Source: a virus. Taken from it: a DNA stretch of 64,000 nt. The DNA lies in IMG/VR virus record IMGVR_UViG_3300043598_000016, positions 1 through 64,000 of that record; one strand, 5' to 3'. The notes beneath the pieces are model-generated. The model had not been told where the DNA came from. It was given only the letters and a program-made list of their open reading frames with translations, and searched no databases. The first letter of the stretch is position 1. The number at the start of each line of letters is the position of its first letter. This document shows, piece by piece, positions 55,033 to 63,740 of this stretch. The translations under genes were made by a program, and so were the position numbers.

Positions 55033-55358
55033 CGCGGCTGCATCCCGGTGTACTTCCCGAACCGGCGCGCGGAGTTGGTCATCACCGCGTGCGCCGGGGT
55101 GTCGCTGGTGCCGTACTCCTTATAGATCGACTCCTCGTCAGTGCTCTCCGCGTAGACCCGGCCGCCCGAGGTGGTCACCTGCATGGAGTTTTTCCACTCG
55201 CCGGTCTCCACCGGGGCGGCGGACCGGGCGGTGTCCACGATCGCCTGGGCGATCACCTCGAGCTCGTTCGTACCGGTGCGCAGACTGGCCCGGGCCTCGG
55301 CGATGGCCAGCGCCGGGAACACCACAATGCTGGTCACCCCACCTCGCCGAGCGGCCAT
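55029..55358 (-). CDS. HK97 gp10-like tail-completion protein
   Basis: A 109-aa protein with the gp10 pattern: AIVDTARSAAPVETGEWKNSMQV and YGTSDTPAHAVMTNSARRFG. It forms the neck between head and tail. Overlaps its neighbours at both ends. Confidence 0.8.
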   Translation of the reverse strand: MAARRGGVTSIVVFPALAIAEARASLRTGTNELEVIAQAIVDTARSAAPVETGEWKNSMQVTTSGGRVYAESTDEESIYKEYGTSDTPAHAVMTNSARRFGKYTGMQPR

Positions 55359-55741
55359 CAGACCCCCTGCAGATCGGAGATGCGCCGCAGCGCGGCGGCG
55401 GCGTAGTAGGGCCGGCCGGCCCCGGCCAGGTACGGAGAGCGTTCCCTGGTGGCCGGATTGCCCTCCACCTCGTAACGGCTCCCGGTGGCCACGTCGGTGA
55501 TCACCGAGTCCGCGCGCAGCGGCGCGTCCGGCGGCACCAGCAGGGTGTAGAGGCTGACTACCGTGGTCTGCGCGCCGTTGATCTCGATCGCCGAGCTGAG
55601 GTTCTCCACCGGGCGTTGAGACAGGTACGCCCGGGAGCTGACCGTCACCGGCTCCCCGGCCACCTCGTTACCCGTGGTGGGCGAGATGGCCGGCGGGCCA
55701 GGGTTGGTGATGGTGATTTTATGCGGGAGTCGAGGTGCCAC
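55358..55741 (-). CDS. Head closure-like connector
   Basis: A 127-aa beta-rich protein (KITITNPGPPAISPTTGNEVAG, VTVSSRAYLSQRPVENLSSA, ADSVITDVATGSRYEVEGNP). These resemble head-closure proteins. GTG 55741 is a reasonable start within a longer open frame, overlapping the upstream small gene by 23 bases. Identity is from position and beta pattern. Confidence 0.6.
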   Translation of the reverse strand: MAPRLPHKITITNPGPPAISPTTGNEVAGEPVTVSSRAYLSQRPVENLSSAIEINGAQTTVVSLYTLLVPPDAPLRADSVITDVATGSRYEVEGNPATRERSPYLAGAGRPYYAAAALRRISDLQGV

Positions 55742-55916
55742 TCTCGGCCACCTCACCGCTCTGCTCGGTGGCGCCATCCTTGGCCAGCTTGCGGTGCGCC
55801 GCCGAGCCTCGGGCCGTGTAATGCTCCCGGCCATCGGCATCGGTCAGCACGACTACCGAGCTGCCGCCCTCGGGCGTGTCCTCGGGCTCGGGGTCTGTCT
55901 TGCGCCTGGAAACCAT
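55719..55916 (-). CDS. Hypothetical protein, 65 aa
   Basis: A 65-aa charged protein (VSRRKTDPEPEDTPEGGSS) between two head-tail connector genes. It has a small beta hairpin and a Ser/Thr/Glu-rich tail. No family was recognised. Confidence 0.55.
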   Translation of the reverse strand: MVSRRKTDPEPEDTPEGGSSVVVLTDADGREHYTARGSAAHRKLAKDGATEQSGEVAESGTSTPA

Positions 55917-55923
55917 CGTGTCC

Positions 55924-56340
55924 TCACATCGCCGGTGTCACGGAGAATGCTTTGCCCCGGCTGATGTCCTCACCGGCCGGGGTGATCATCTTGAGTTCGT
56001 CCGCCTCGAGCCGTAGGCCGGCCTTGGCGATCTGGGAGTACTGGATGGAGTACTCCGGGTGCGACTCGCCCACGATCGGGATCCCGCCCCGGTCCACCGT
56101 GGTGAGTGCCCGGATGAGCACCTGGGCGGCCACCGCCTCCACCATCAACCGGGAGACCTTGCCGTCCGCCAACCACTGGTCGATCTTGGGCCGCAGTGAG
56201 CGGATCAGCGCCGAGGTGTCATCGCAGAGCGCCTCGATCTGGGCCAGCTCCCCCTCGGTGTCCCACTCGGCACGGCCGAGCCGGACCGCGATATCCCCCG
56301 GTATGACCAGGGGGTCCAGGTCCGGCTCGGCGCTGCTCAC
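55924..56340 (-). CDS. Head-tail adaptor protein
   Basis: A 138-aa mainly helical protein (IPGDIAVRLGRAEWDTEGELAQIEALCDD, LMVEAVAAQVLIRAL) with a C-terminal beta strand. This is the pattern of the gp6/gp15-type connector after the capsid. GTG 56340 is in a short gap after the small capsid-adjacent gene. Confidence 0.75.
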   Translation of the reverse strand: MSSAEPDLDPLVIPGDIAVRLGRAEWDTEGELAQIEALCDDTSALIRSLRPKIDQWLADGKVSRLMVEAVAAQVLIRALTTVDRGGIPIVGESHPEYSIQYSQIAKAGLRLEADELKMITPAGEDISRGKAFSVTPAM

Positions 56341-56342
56341 CG

Positions 56343-56618
56343 CTAGCCCTTGCGGGCGGCCGGCCGGGCCGCTGGCTTGGCCGGTGCCGGCTCAGACTCC
56401 TCGGCCTTGGCCGATTCCTCGGCGGCCGCCTCGGCGTCCTCACGGCGCTTGTCAGCGGCTTCCTCGTCAGCCTCGATCTGCTCGAGCGGGGTGGGCAGAT
56501 CGGACGGCTCAAACGCCCGTTCGTTCTCCACGGTCACCCCGTCAGGCAGATCGGAGCCGGCCGGGTAGACCACCCCGTCCACCACAACAGTCTTGGTCAG
56601 CGTCTTACCCATGATCAT
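56343..56618 (-). CDS. Small capsid-adjacent protein
   Basis: A 91-aa protein: a basic/beta N terminus (KTVVVDGVVYPAGSDLPDG) and an acidic Ala/Glu/Lys-rich helix. It follows the capsid gene directly. ATG 56618 and ATG 56612 are both possible starts behind AAGGGAG. It may be a capsid accessory; no certain function. Confidence 0.55.
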   Translation of the reverse strand: MIMGKTLTKTVVVDGVVYPAGSDLPDGVTVENERAFEPSDLPTPLEQIEADEEAADKRREDAEAAAEESAKAEESEPAPAKPAARPAARKG

Positions 56619-56626
56619 CAGCTCCC

Positions 56627-57661
56627 TTATGCCACGTCAGCGATCAGCGACAGATCCGGGTTCCCCAAGATCGGGATGGCAATCGCCGAGCCCACCGTGT
56701 GAACCCTGATCGGCGTGGGTTTGTTGATGAAGCTGCCCACCACAATGCCGCCGAGCTCCTGGCCGCCGGCCAGCCCATATTCCGGCTGCTGGCTTTCGGC
56801 GGTGGCCCCGTACAACGTGGCGCCCAGGGTGTCCCCGGCCGGCGGCAACATCAGCAGCTTGTCATCCGGGATGAGCCGGGTGGTGGAGCCGCCCACGTTC
56901 TTGCCAACCGCGTCGTACTTGGTGATCGGCGGCAGCCCGAACTCAGCCAGGATGGCCTGCACCTCGGACTCCCGGATCCGGCCCACCGTGGAGCCCACCG
57001 GCAGCGCGAAGGACAGCATCTGCGCGGACTTGGCCAGCAGGGTCACCACCCGGGTGCTGGTCCAGATCTGGCCGGGCTGCTGCCCGTTGGTGGCCACGTA
57101 AATGTCCCGCCACGCCATCAGGTCATCCAACGGCACCGCAGAGGCCGCGTTCGTCCAGAGCACGGTAGCCGGGACTACCGAGTGGGTGCCCGAGCGGCCG
57201 AACACCACCTCGGCCTGAATGTGATCCTCGGCGATGGTCACCCGGCCCTCCACCAGGGCCTGGGCCCGGGCGAACTCAAGGCGCCAATCAATCGCCCGGG
57301 TGATCCGCAACGCGTCGCGCAGCAGCAGATCCCGGACCTCCTGGTCCGCGTTGCGCAACCGCAGTGAGTCGTACTCCCCTAACACGTATTGCCTACCGAT
57401 TGGCGGCAATGAGCCCATCCGCTCGGTGATGCCGGCCCGGGCGCCGAACGTGGGCTCAGCGTCGAAGGCCCGGTAACTGGCCGCCTCCACCAGTCCCTCG
57501 GTGTTGCCCTGGCTGAACTTGTACGTCAGATCGTTGATCGGCTTATCCGGCAGCAACGCGGAGAGCACCAGCTGGTTCTCTGGGCGATCCTGCAGCCCCT
57601 CCCGGGCGTACCCGGTCAGCTCGGCCGGGGTGATGTGCTGGTCAAAGAGTTCTAGCGCCAT
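56627..57661 (-). CDS. Major capsid protein
   Basis: A 344-aa capsid protein, E-type family of the HK97 fold. N-terminal domain: ITPAELTGYAREGLQDRPENQLVLSALLP. Later segments: QVRDLLLRDALRITRAIDWRLEFARAQALVEGRVTI and the C-terminal VVGSFINKPTPIRVHTVGSAIAIPI. It follows the decoration protein and precedes connectors, as in lambda-like heads. Confidence 0.85.
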   Translation of the reverse strand: MALELFDQHITPAELTGYAREGLQDRPENQLVLSALLPDKPINDLTYKFSQGNTEGLVEAASYRAFDAEPTFGARAGITERMGSLPPIGRQYVLGEYDSLRLRNADQEVRDLLLRDALRITRAIDWRLEFARAQALVEGRVTIAEDHIQAEVVFGRSGTHSVVPATVLWTNAASAVPLDDLMAWRDIYVATNGQQPGQIWTSTRVVTLLAKSAQMLSFALPVGSTVGRIRESEVQAILAEFGLPPITKYDAVGKNVGGSTTRLIPDDKLLMLPPAGDTLGATLYGATAESQQPEYGLAGGQELGGIVVGSFINKPTPIRVHTVGSAIAIPILGNPDLSLIADVA

Positions 57662-57678
57662 GATCTATTCACCCCTCC

Positions 57679-58065
57679 CTAGTAGGCCCGGACAGTTGGG
57701 CACGTGCTGAACCCGGTGGCGTCCACCGCGATCGGTAGCCGCGCCTTGACCACGGACACGTGATCAACCATGGCGCCCACCGGGTCCGCCGTGGTGTCCA
57801 CCACCCCGTTGACCGAGACCACCGGCACGGAGAACGCGAGGAACCCGGCGAGCACCTTGGTGGTGGCCCAAGGCTCGTACTTCTGGCTGGTGCCGTTGAG
57901 GGTCAGCGCAAGCCCGGACTTGAGGAACCCGTCCGGGTAGTGAAGGTTCGCGGTGAACGTGGAGGTATCCAGCGTGCACGGAACCGCCGATTCCAGCCCA
58001 TGGCGTGACCTCAGCCAGGTCTGGTCATCGGCAGCCCAGGTCTGGCTGGTCTGCGATAGATGCAT
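57679..58065 (-). CDS. Head decoration protein
   Basis: A 128-aa beta-rich protein before the capsid gene, with the D-like core FLKSGLALTLNGTSQKYEPW and FLAFSVPVVSVNGVV. It probably binds the expanded capsid and stabilises it. ATG 58065 follows the scaffold stop directly. Confidence 0.7.
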   Translation of the reverse strand: MHLSQTSQTWAADDQTWLRSRHGLESAVPCTLDTSTFTANLHYPDGFLKSGLALTLNGTSQKYEPWATTKVLAGFLAFSVPVVSVNGVVDTTADPVGAMVDHVSVVKARLPIAVDATGFSTCPTVRAY

Positions 58066-58074
58066 AGCCGCCTC

Positions 58075-58779
58075 TCATGCGGTCGGTGAGGATCTGCCAG
58101 CGTGTTTCTGGCGATAGAGATCACGCCCGGCCTGCACCGTGGAGGTTTGAGGCGGGCTCCCGTTGCCAGCCGCCTGGGCCGGGTTAGGGGCGAACGGGGG
58201 CGGGGCCGCCGAGCCTGCCGGCGCTACCACCGCTTTGATCTTGGGATTGGCCGTCACGGCGGCGGTCACAGCGGCATCGAGCCGCGTGGCGAAATCCGCC
58301 GCGCCCGGGTCGAGCTGGTGCGCGTCCGCCAGGAACGCGCGACTGTCAAGCAGTGCGTCGGGATCGGCGCCGTGCCGGGTGGCCACCCGGTAAGCCGCGT
58401 TCTCCACCCGCTCCCGCTTGAGCTGGTCCTCACGCTCAACGATCTGAGCCTGTAGGGCCACCGGATCGGGCGCCTGGCCCGCCGGGGTGATGCCGAGTGC
58501 CTGGGCGAGCTGCTGAGTGACCTCAGTGCGCGCCGCCGCCGCCGCGTTCTCACGCGCGGTGGTGCGTTCGCGGGCCGCGTCATCCCTGGTATTCCGGATC
58601 AGGGTCTGCGCCCACTCGGGCAGGCTGGCCACGTCCTCAGGGGGCGCCTGGCCTGATCCCTGCGGCGGCGGTTGCTGCCCGGCCGGCGGTGTCGCTGCCG
58701 GCGGTTGTTGCCCGGTCGGTGCGGGGGGCGCCTGGCCTGATCCCTGCGGCTGACCGGTGGTACCGGTTGGAACTGTCAC
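58075..58779 (-). CDS. Scaffolding protein
   Basis: A 234-aa Ala/Gln/Pro-rich protein between the MuF-like and capsid genes. PQGSGQAPP is repeated near residues 11-19 and 39-47, followed by a long helical segment (DDAARERTTARENAAAAARTEVTQQL) and a C-terminal basic end (LYRQKHAGRSS). Scaffold proteins have this composition and position. Confidence 0.8.
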   Translation of the reverse strand: MTVPTGTTGQPQGSGQAPPAPTGQQPPAATPPAGQQPPPQGSGQAPPEDVASLPEWAQTLIRNTRDDAARERTTARENAAAAARTEVTQQLAQALGITPAGQAPDPVALQAQIVEREDQLKRERVENAAYRVATRHGADPDALLDSRAFLADAHQLDPGAADFATRLDAAVTAAVTANPKIKAVVAPAGSAAPPPFAPNPAQAAGNGSPPQTSTVQAGRDLYRQKHAGRSSPTA

Positions 58780-58845
58780 TGTCTCATCTCCCGCTGATCT
58801 CGGCCAACCGCCTGGGTTGACCTTGATAACCGCCGCCTGGGCGGA

Positions 58846-59877
58846 TCACACGATGTAGCCGAACCGGCCGAGCTGGCGCAGCGTCTCTTCACGGGTCCAG
58901 CCCTCAACCTCGGCCTGGGCCATGATCTCGTCCGGCAGCAGCCGGGGAGCCTTGGCGTAGCGCAGCGACTTGGCCCCCGAGGGGCGCCGCTCGAGCTGCC
59001 CGCGCGGCCGCTTGCGCAGCGTGCCGTCCGGCTGCACCTCATAGCCGCCGTACCAGCCGCGCACCGAGGTGCCCGAGGTGGTGGCCCGCACGTCCCGGCC
59101 GAACGAGGAGACCACCTGGACCCCGCTGTACGCGTTGACCGTCTGGCTGATGTCCGCGCCGGCCCGGATCGCGGCGGCGGCCCCGCCGAACAGCGCGTCC
59201 TGCTGGGCCGGCGCCAACCGGTTGAAATACGCCCGGGGGTCGGTGGTCCAGTCGCCGGGCGCATCCTCGGCGGACGGGATCATGTAGCAGTCACATTGCG
59301 GATGGCGCTTGAAAGCCGAGCGGCGGTAGTGCCGCCCGGCCAGCACGGCGCACCGGGCGCAACTGGTCCCGCGCAGCGCCCGCACGTAGCTCTTGGCCGA
59401 GCTCCGGGCGAACATGCCCACCCCGATGGCCGAGCGGGCCATATCCCGCACGCCCTCGGACACGATCGCGCCGGCCACGTAGCGCGCCCGGCTGGCCGCC
59501 AGGTTGCCGCCGGCGCCGGCCGAGGTGGCATCCCGGTAGGCACTCGGCGGCGCATAGACCAGGTTGCGCAGCCAGCTGCCGCCCCCGTCCGTCTGGTCCA
59601 CAAACGTCTCGGTGGCCACCCGGGCATCGGCGGCGGTGTCCGCGCCCTGGGCGGCCAGCACATCGTCCAAGTACGGATCCGCCTGCTGTACCCCGGCCCG
59701 CTGCAGCTCGAGCAGGGTCGGGCCGGCGTCCACCACGGCGGCCCGCCACCGGTCCGGGTTCCCGCCGGCCAGCGCGCCGCTCTGCTGGTCGATCTGCTCC
59801 ACCGCGTAGGCGGTCAGCAGCTCGAGATCGTTCGAGTAGCCGGCAGCCACGTCAACGACGGCGGCCGGCGGTGGCAC
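58846..59877 (-). CDS. MuF-like capsid maturation/minor head protein
   Basis: A 343-aa protein. The central MuF core shows TSCARCAVLAG at residues 171-181 and FKRHPQCDCYMIP at 189-201, the Cys/His signature of this family. It overlaps the end of the portal gene by 26 bases, the usual arrangement. It takes part in head maturation and DNA ejection. Confidence 0.85.
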   Translation of the reverse strand: MPPPAAVVDVAAGYSNDLELLTAYAVEQIDQQSGALAGGNPDRWRAAVVDAGPTLLELQRAGVQQADPYLDDVLAAQGADTAADARVATETFVDQTDGGGSWLRNLVYAPPSAYRDATSAGAGGNLAASRARYVAGAIVSEGVRDMARSAIGVGMFARSSAKSYVRALRGTSCARCAVLAGRHYRRSAFKRHPQCDCYMIPSAEDAPGDWTTDPRAYFNRLAPAQQDALFGGAAAAIRAGADISQTVNAYSGVQVVSSFGRDVRATTSGTSVRGWYGGYEVQPDGTLRKRPRGQLERRPSGAKSLRYAKAPRLLPDEIMAQAEVEGWTREETLRQLGRFGYIV

Positions 59878-61384
59878 CGTTCCTCCGGGCGTTGGTGGGC
59901 GGCCCAGCCGGCGGCCCGGCCGGCGGCGGCTGCTGGCCGGCGGGAGCAGGCTCGCCCGGGGCCGGGATCCCGGCGCCGCCGGCGGCCCCGTTGAGGTTCT
60001 TGAGCCCGGCCAAGATGTTGCTGGTCCGGGCCCCGTCGCTGCCCATCCGGTCCTTCATCAGGGCCCGCTGCGCCGGGGTGTACCCGCAATCCTCCTGGGC
60101 CTGCTCGGTGTCGATGATGCCGGCCTGCACCAGCTTGACGGCGCGGTCCGCGATGGCCGAGGCGGTGGGCGTGCTGGGGTCGCGCCAGACAGTTTCCATC
60201 CGGTTGCCCTCGGCCGGGTCGCGGCCCATCATCGCCAGCGCGATGCGCATGGCCCGCTCCCAGGTGCCGCCCTTGCCCCGCTGGTGTCGCTCGGCCCGCT
60301 TCACCAGCCGCGCCTCGCTCGAGCGGATGGCGTCCGCCGAGGCCGGGTTCTCACTCGAGTAGCCGAGGTAGTGCGGCGGTAGCCCGTACTTGGACGCGGC
60401 CAGGGTGGCGATCTGTTTGATCACCGCGATGTAGTTGTTCAGGTCGCTGGCGGTGAACTGCCCGATCTGCGGGCGGTCGCCTTCCCCGGCCGCGATGCGG
60501 CGGCCGTCCTCGTCCACCGGCGGCGGCACCGCCCACAGGTAGCCGGCGGCAACCTGCCACGCCTTGAGCTGGTGGCCGGCCTCATCGGTGAACATGGCCG
60601 GGTCCAGGTTGATCGCCCACCGGCGGGGCAGCGCGTGGTGTTCCACCCCGGCGAGCATGTTGGTGGCGGTCTGATTGACCGCGTCCACCAGCGGGATGAT
60701 GTCGGCCAGCTCAGAGTGGCCCAGGCCGCGCCGGGACCGGGTGAGCATCGGCACCACCGGCACCAGCGGGGAGGTCTGGTGCGCCTCGAGTGTCTTGGAC
60801 CAGCCGTCCTTGGTTTTCTCCACCACCTTGGGGCCCTTGGCGCCGTGCTGGTAGGTGATCGAGCGCCCGGGGAGGTAGAGCTGGGCCATGTCCTCGGCGG
60901 TCAGCGCGTCGTCGGACTTCCACACCTTGAGCGCGGAGATCACCCGCCGCGATCCGGGATCCACCTCCACCGCCACCTGGTCCGAGTACTCGACCGTGAC
61001 CAGCGGGATATCGGTGTCCGAGGGGCCCAGCATCACGTAGGACTGACCGCACACCATGGAGGCCACGTGCGCCTCGCCGGAATTTTCGTCCAGGTCATTG
61101 TCCTGCCAGACGTGGCTGAGGTCCTCGTCCACCTCGTCCGCGCCGGCCAGGCGGAAACCCTCCACGTCCAGCCGCTCTTCCACCGAGGCCACGATCAGCT
61201 CGGACCAATTCACCCGCAGCGGCGGGAACCGGTCTCCCTGCTCGAGCAGGATCCGGGCCACGTAGGCCAGCGGCTGCTCATTGTCGTAGTACGCCCAGAG
61301 ATCGGCGTGGTCCTGCTGCTGCTTGCGCCGCTTGCGCTGCAGCCGCTCGAGCCATTGATCGTCAGTCTGGTCCAGCAGGGCCAC
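59852..61384 (-). CDS. Portal protein (SPP1 gp6-like)
   Basis: A 510-aa portal. It has the SPP1-type N terminus (QQQDHADLWAYYDNEQPLAYVARILLEQGDR, then RVNWSELIVASVEERLDVEGFRL) and a wing/stem region followed by a helical C terminus with a Pro/Gly tail. It follows the terminase with a short gap. The GTG start at 61384 is preceded by GAGAGGTGGTGAGCGC, a leader nearly identical to the tape-measure gene. Confidence 0.9.
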   Translation of the reverse strand: MALLDQTDDQWLERLQRKRRKQQQDHADLWAYYDNEQPLAYVARILLEQGDRFPPLRVNWSELIVASVEERLDVEGFRLAGADEVDEDLSHVWQDNDLDENSGEAHVASMVCGQSYVMLGPSDTDIPLVTVEYSDQVAVEVDPGSRRVISALKVWKSDDALTAEDMAQLYLPGRSITYQHGAKGPKVVEKTKDGWSKTLEAHQTSPLVPVVPMLTRSRRGLGHSELADIIPLVDAVNQTATNMLAGVEHHALPRRWAINLDPAMFTDEAGHQLKAWQVAAGYLWAVPPPVDEDGRRIAAGEGDRPQIGQFTASDLNNYIAVIKQIATLAASKYGLPPHYLGYSSENPASADAIRSSEARLVKRAERHQRGKGGTWERAMRIALAMMGRDPAEGNRMETVWRDPSTPTASAIADRAVKLVQAGIIDTEQAQEDCGYTPAQRALMKDRMGSDGARTSNILAGLKNLNGAAGGAGIPAPGEPAPAGQQPPPAGPPAGPPTNARRNGATAGRRR

Positions 61385-61405
61385 GCGCTCACCACCTCTC
61401 TCGGG

Positions 61406-63106
61406 TCAATTCATCACCACCACGCGCCGGCGGCTCGGCTCCCGGCCCTGCCCAGCCGCCACCGCGTCGCAGCGCGCCTCATGGGCCAGCGCGGCGCACA
61501 TGGCCATATCAATCTTTTGATGTTCGGTCGGTTTGCCGAGGATGTAGCGCTCCCCCGGCCGGGCCAGCTTCCGGGCGTTGCCGACATGCCGAGCGGTCAC
61601 CGGGTCGGGATCCGTGGTCAGCGCGCCGGTGCTCAGATCGGTGACGAACCGGACCAGGCAGTCATGCATGGCGGTGATCCGGTTGGTGGGCCACTCAAAA
61701 ACGATCTTGCCACCGTAGGCCAGCGCCCAGCCCTCGATCTCGGTGGCCCAGTCGCGCGGATCGGCGTAGAGCCGCACCACCCGGTAGCGGCGCATCAACT
61801 CGTCCAGCGCGGCGGCCACCTCGGTGCGGGGGATCCGGCCGCCGTGCTGTTTCGGATCCCAGATCGTGGGCAGCCGATCCGGGCCGTAGGTGGGTGTGAA
61901 CCCGTAGCCGTCCATCGTCTCGGCCCGGAACCCGGTCCAGTCCTCCGACTCGGACCCGTCGAACCCGAGCGCGATCCGGGCCCGGTCCGGCACCTCACGG
62001 GTGACCTGGCGGCTCTCCCACAGCCCATCGGGCAGCCAGCTGCCGATACCCGCCTTGGGCCGGTTACCGAAAAAGCGCTCGGCCTGCACCGGATCGGTGG
62101 CCACCAGCTCGGCCGCCTCGGCCTCGATCGCGTCCAGGTCGATGTGCCCGCCGCGTTCGCGGAGGCTCGAGCCGTAGACATAGCGGTGGATGCGCCTTCG
62201 CTCCCGGCGGTCTCCGTAGCTGAGGTTGGCCGGCGCCATCGGGTGGTAGCGGAACACGTCCCGGCCGCGCTGCAGCTCGGCCCGCTGCTCGGGCTCCACG
62301 GTGTGCGGATCCCAGGCCGAGGCGGACTCGGCGGTGCGCTGGGCCACGCTGTCCTGGGTGGGATCCCATCCGTTGGTGGTCTCCTCGGCTCGGCCGCCCA
62401 TCCCGGCCAGGCCACGGCGCTGGGTAGTGGCCAGCGTGTGCATGCCGTTGGCCTTGGTCCAGATCCCCACCTCGTCCTGGGGGGCGAACGTGAGCGGGTT
62501 ACCGAGCCGGGACTGGGCCGAGCTGGCCACCGCGTCAATCCGGCCGCCACCGGGCAGCCGGATGAACTCCTCGGCCACCCGGGGCATCACGTCGAACAGC
62601 GGCCCGTAGCGGATCATCGGGCGCAGCCAGCCGAACACGTTGTCCGTGCTGTCCTCGCTGTACCCGGTGACCTGGATCAGCGGGGTCGGCCAGGGCATGC
62701 CCATGGCTTCACCGGGCTGGTAGTCATACGCCCAGTCGCACGGGCAGCCGTGGTCGCTGCAGGCGTAGCCGTCACCGCGCTGGGCCCAGCCGGCGAACAG
62801 CGCCGGGCCGGCGCCCTCGAGACAGCAATGCGCGGCGGTGTGCGGCCCCTTGCCGGCTTTCTGGGGTAGCACGATCTGAGCTCGGCGGTAGAAAAACGCG
62901 GGGCCCAGCACCGGATTGTCCGGAATCCACTCGGCGGTCTGCTTCACCCGGTAGAAATTGGCCAGACACCACGCTTGCCAGGCCAGCAGGGTGAACGGCT
63001 GGCCGCGCCGGAACCCGTCCGGGATCACGCAGTGCGCCTCCACCCAGTCAAGCGCGACATAGAGGGTGGGCCAGTCGACCAGGAACCCGGACTCGGGTGA
63101 CTTCAC
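61406..63106 (-). CDS. terL: Terminase large subunit
   Basis: A 566-aa TerL. The ATPase half has a modified Walker A (LPQKAGKGPHTA, residues 80-91) and a PQDEVGIW region. The nuclease half has LGFDGSESEDWTGF, VRLYADPRDWATEIEGW and DMAMCAALAHEARCD as its metal site. It is coupled to TerS by a GTGA overlap and followed by the portal, so it is the standard packaging motor of this phage. It is only distantly like the second terminase at 18385-19974. Confidence 0.9.
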   Translation of the reverse strand: MKSPESGFLVDWPTLYVALDWVEAHCVIPDGFRRGQPFTLLAWQAWCLANFYRVKQTAEWIPDNPVLGPAFFYRRAQIVLPQKAGKGPHTAAHCCLEGAGPALFAGWAQRGDGYACSDHGCPCDWAYDYQPGEAMGMPWPTPLIQVTGYSEDSTDNVFGWLRPMIRYGPLFDVMPRVAEEFIRLPGGGRIDAVASSAQSRLGNPLTFAPQDEVGIWTKANGMHTLATTQRRGLAGMGGRAEETTNGWDPTQDSVAQRTAESASAWDPHTVEPEQRAELQRGRDVFRYHPMAPANLSYGDRRERRRIHRYVYGSSLRERGGHIDLDAIEAEAAELVATDPVQAERFFGNRPKAGIGSWLPDGLWESRQVTREVPDRARIALGFDGSESEDWTGFRAETMDGYGFTPTYGPDRLPTIWDPKQHGGRIPRTEVAAALDELMRRYRVVRLYADPRDWATEIEGWALAYGGKIVFEWPTNRITAMHDCLVRFVTDLSTGALTTDPDPVTARHVGNARKLARPGERYILGKPTEHQKIDMAMCAALAHEARCDAVAAGQGREPSRRRVVVMN

Positions 63107-63597
63107 TCGCCCGGATCATCCTCGGGCGGCTCGGGCACGATCTCGAATCGCTCCCGGGCGCCGCGCCGCCGAGCCCGGGCCGCGTCGGTGCCGGTGGCGG
63201 CCAGCGGCTTGGCCGCCTCGCCGATCTTCCACCGGTGCATCCGTAGGCCGGGCATGGTGATGCCGAGCGAATCGGCCAGCTGGCGCCACGCGGTGCGCAC
63301 GTTCACCGGCGCGCCGGGTTGCTCCGCCTCGGTGAATACCCGGACGTACTGGCCCACCTCATCGGCCAGGCCGAGGCGTTCCCACATGAGCGCCTGCGGT
63401 TTGCGCCAGAGTCGGGCCCAGAGCTCCCGTTCCCGGCGGGTGGCTTTCGGATCGAGGGGCCAATCCGGCAGTGGGCGGCCCACCCGGCCCTCAGCCGGCA
63501 GTGTCACCCATTCACCGCCCTGGCCATTGGCCGAGCGGATGGAGTTCGGATCCGGCTTGCTTCCGGCGCCTGGCCGGGCCCCGCCGTGAGTAGGCAT
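63103..63597 (-). CDS. terS: Terminase small subunit
   Basis: A 164-aa protein (LWARLWRKPQALMWERLGLADEVGQYVRVFTEAE, then TAWRQLADSLGITMPGLRMHRW) that matches actinophage small terminases: a central helical core and a C-terminal helix. The N terminus is Gly/Arg-rich. ATG 63597 follows AGTAGGGACAATTCG, in an AT-rich zone with repeated CTATTN boxes that could be its target. Confidence 0.8.
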   Translation of the reverse strand: MPTHGGARPGAGSKPDPNSIRSANGQGGEWVTLPAEGRVGRPLPDWPLDPKATRRERELWARLWRKPQALMWERLGLADEVGQYVRVFTEAEQPGAPVNVRTAWRQLADSLGITMPGLRMHRWKIGEAAKPLAATGTDAARARRRGARERFEIVPEPPEDDPGE

Positions 63598-63608
63598 CGA
63601 ATTGTCCC

Positions 63609-63740
63609 TACTATTGCCCGGGGCGCCTGGCCCCAGGGTTCTCTTTACTATTCCGCCACCATTGTGGCGACACTATTATTAGAGATGGCTGGCCCTATTC
63701 CAGCTGAACCAATGCCTATTCCCGCCGGACGCTACTATTC
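63609..63740. repeat. AT-rich CTATTN box array before TerS
   Basis: CTATTN occurs at 63611, 63648, 63673, 63695, 63716 and 63735. The last four are spaced 22, 21 and 19 bases, close to two helical turns. CTATTCC is exact three times. A CGCCAC-CATT-GTGGCG palindrome (63654-63669) and CCTGG-CC-CCAGG (63626-63637) lie among them. The area is just before TerS, where phage packaging-recognition sites are often located. Confidence 0.55.

Noticed and set aside
60572-62869. 765-aa plus-strand frame over portal and TerL
   Set aside because: It crosses two real minus-strand genes and has no recognisable domain.
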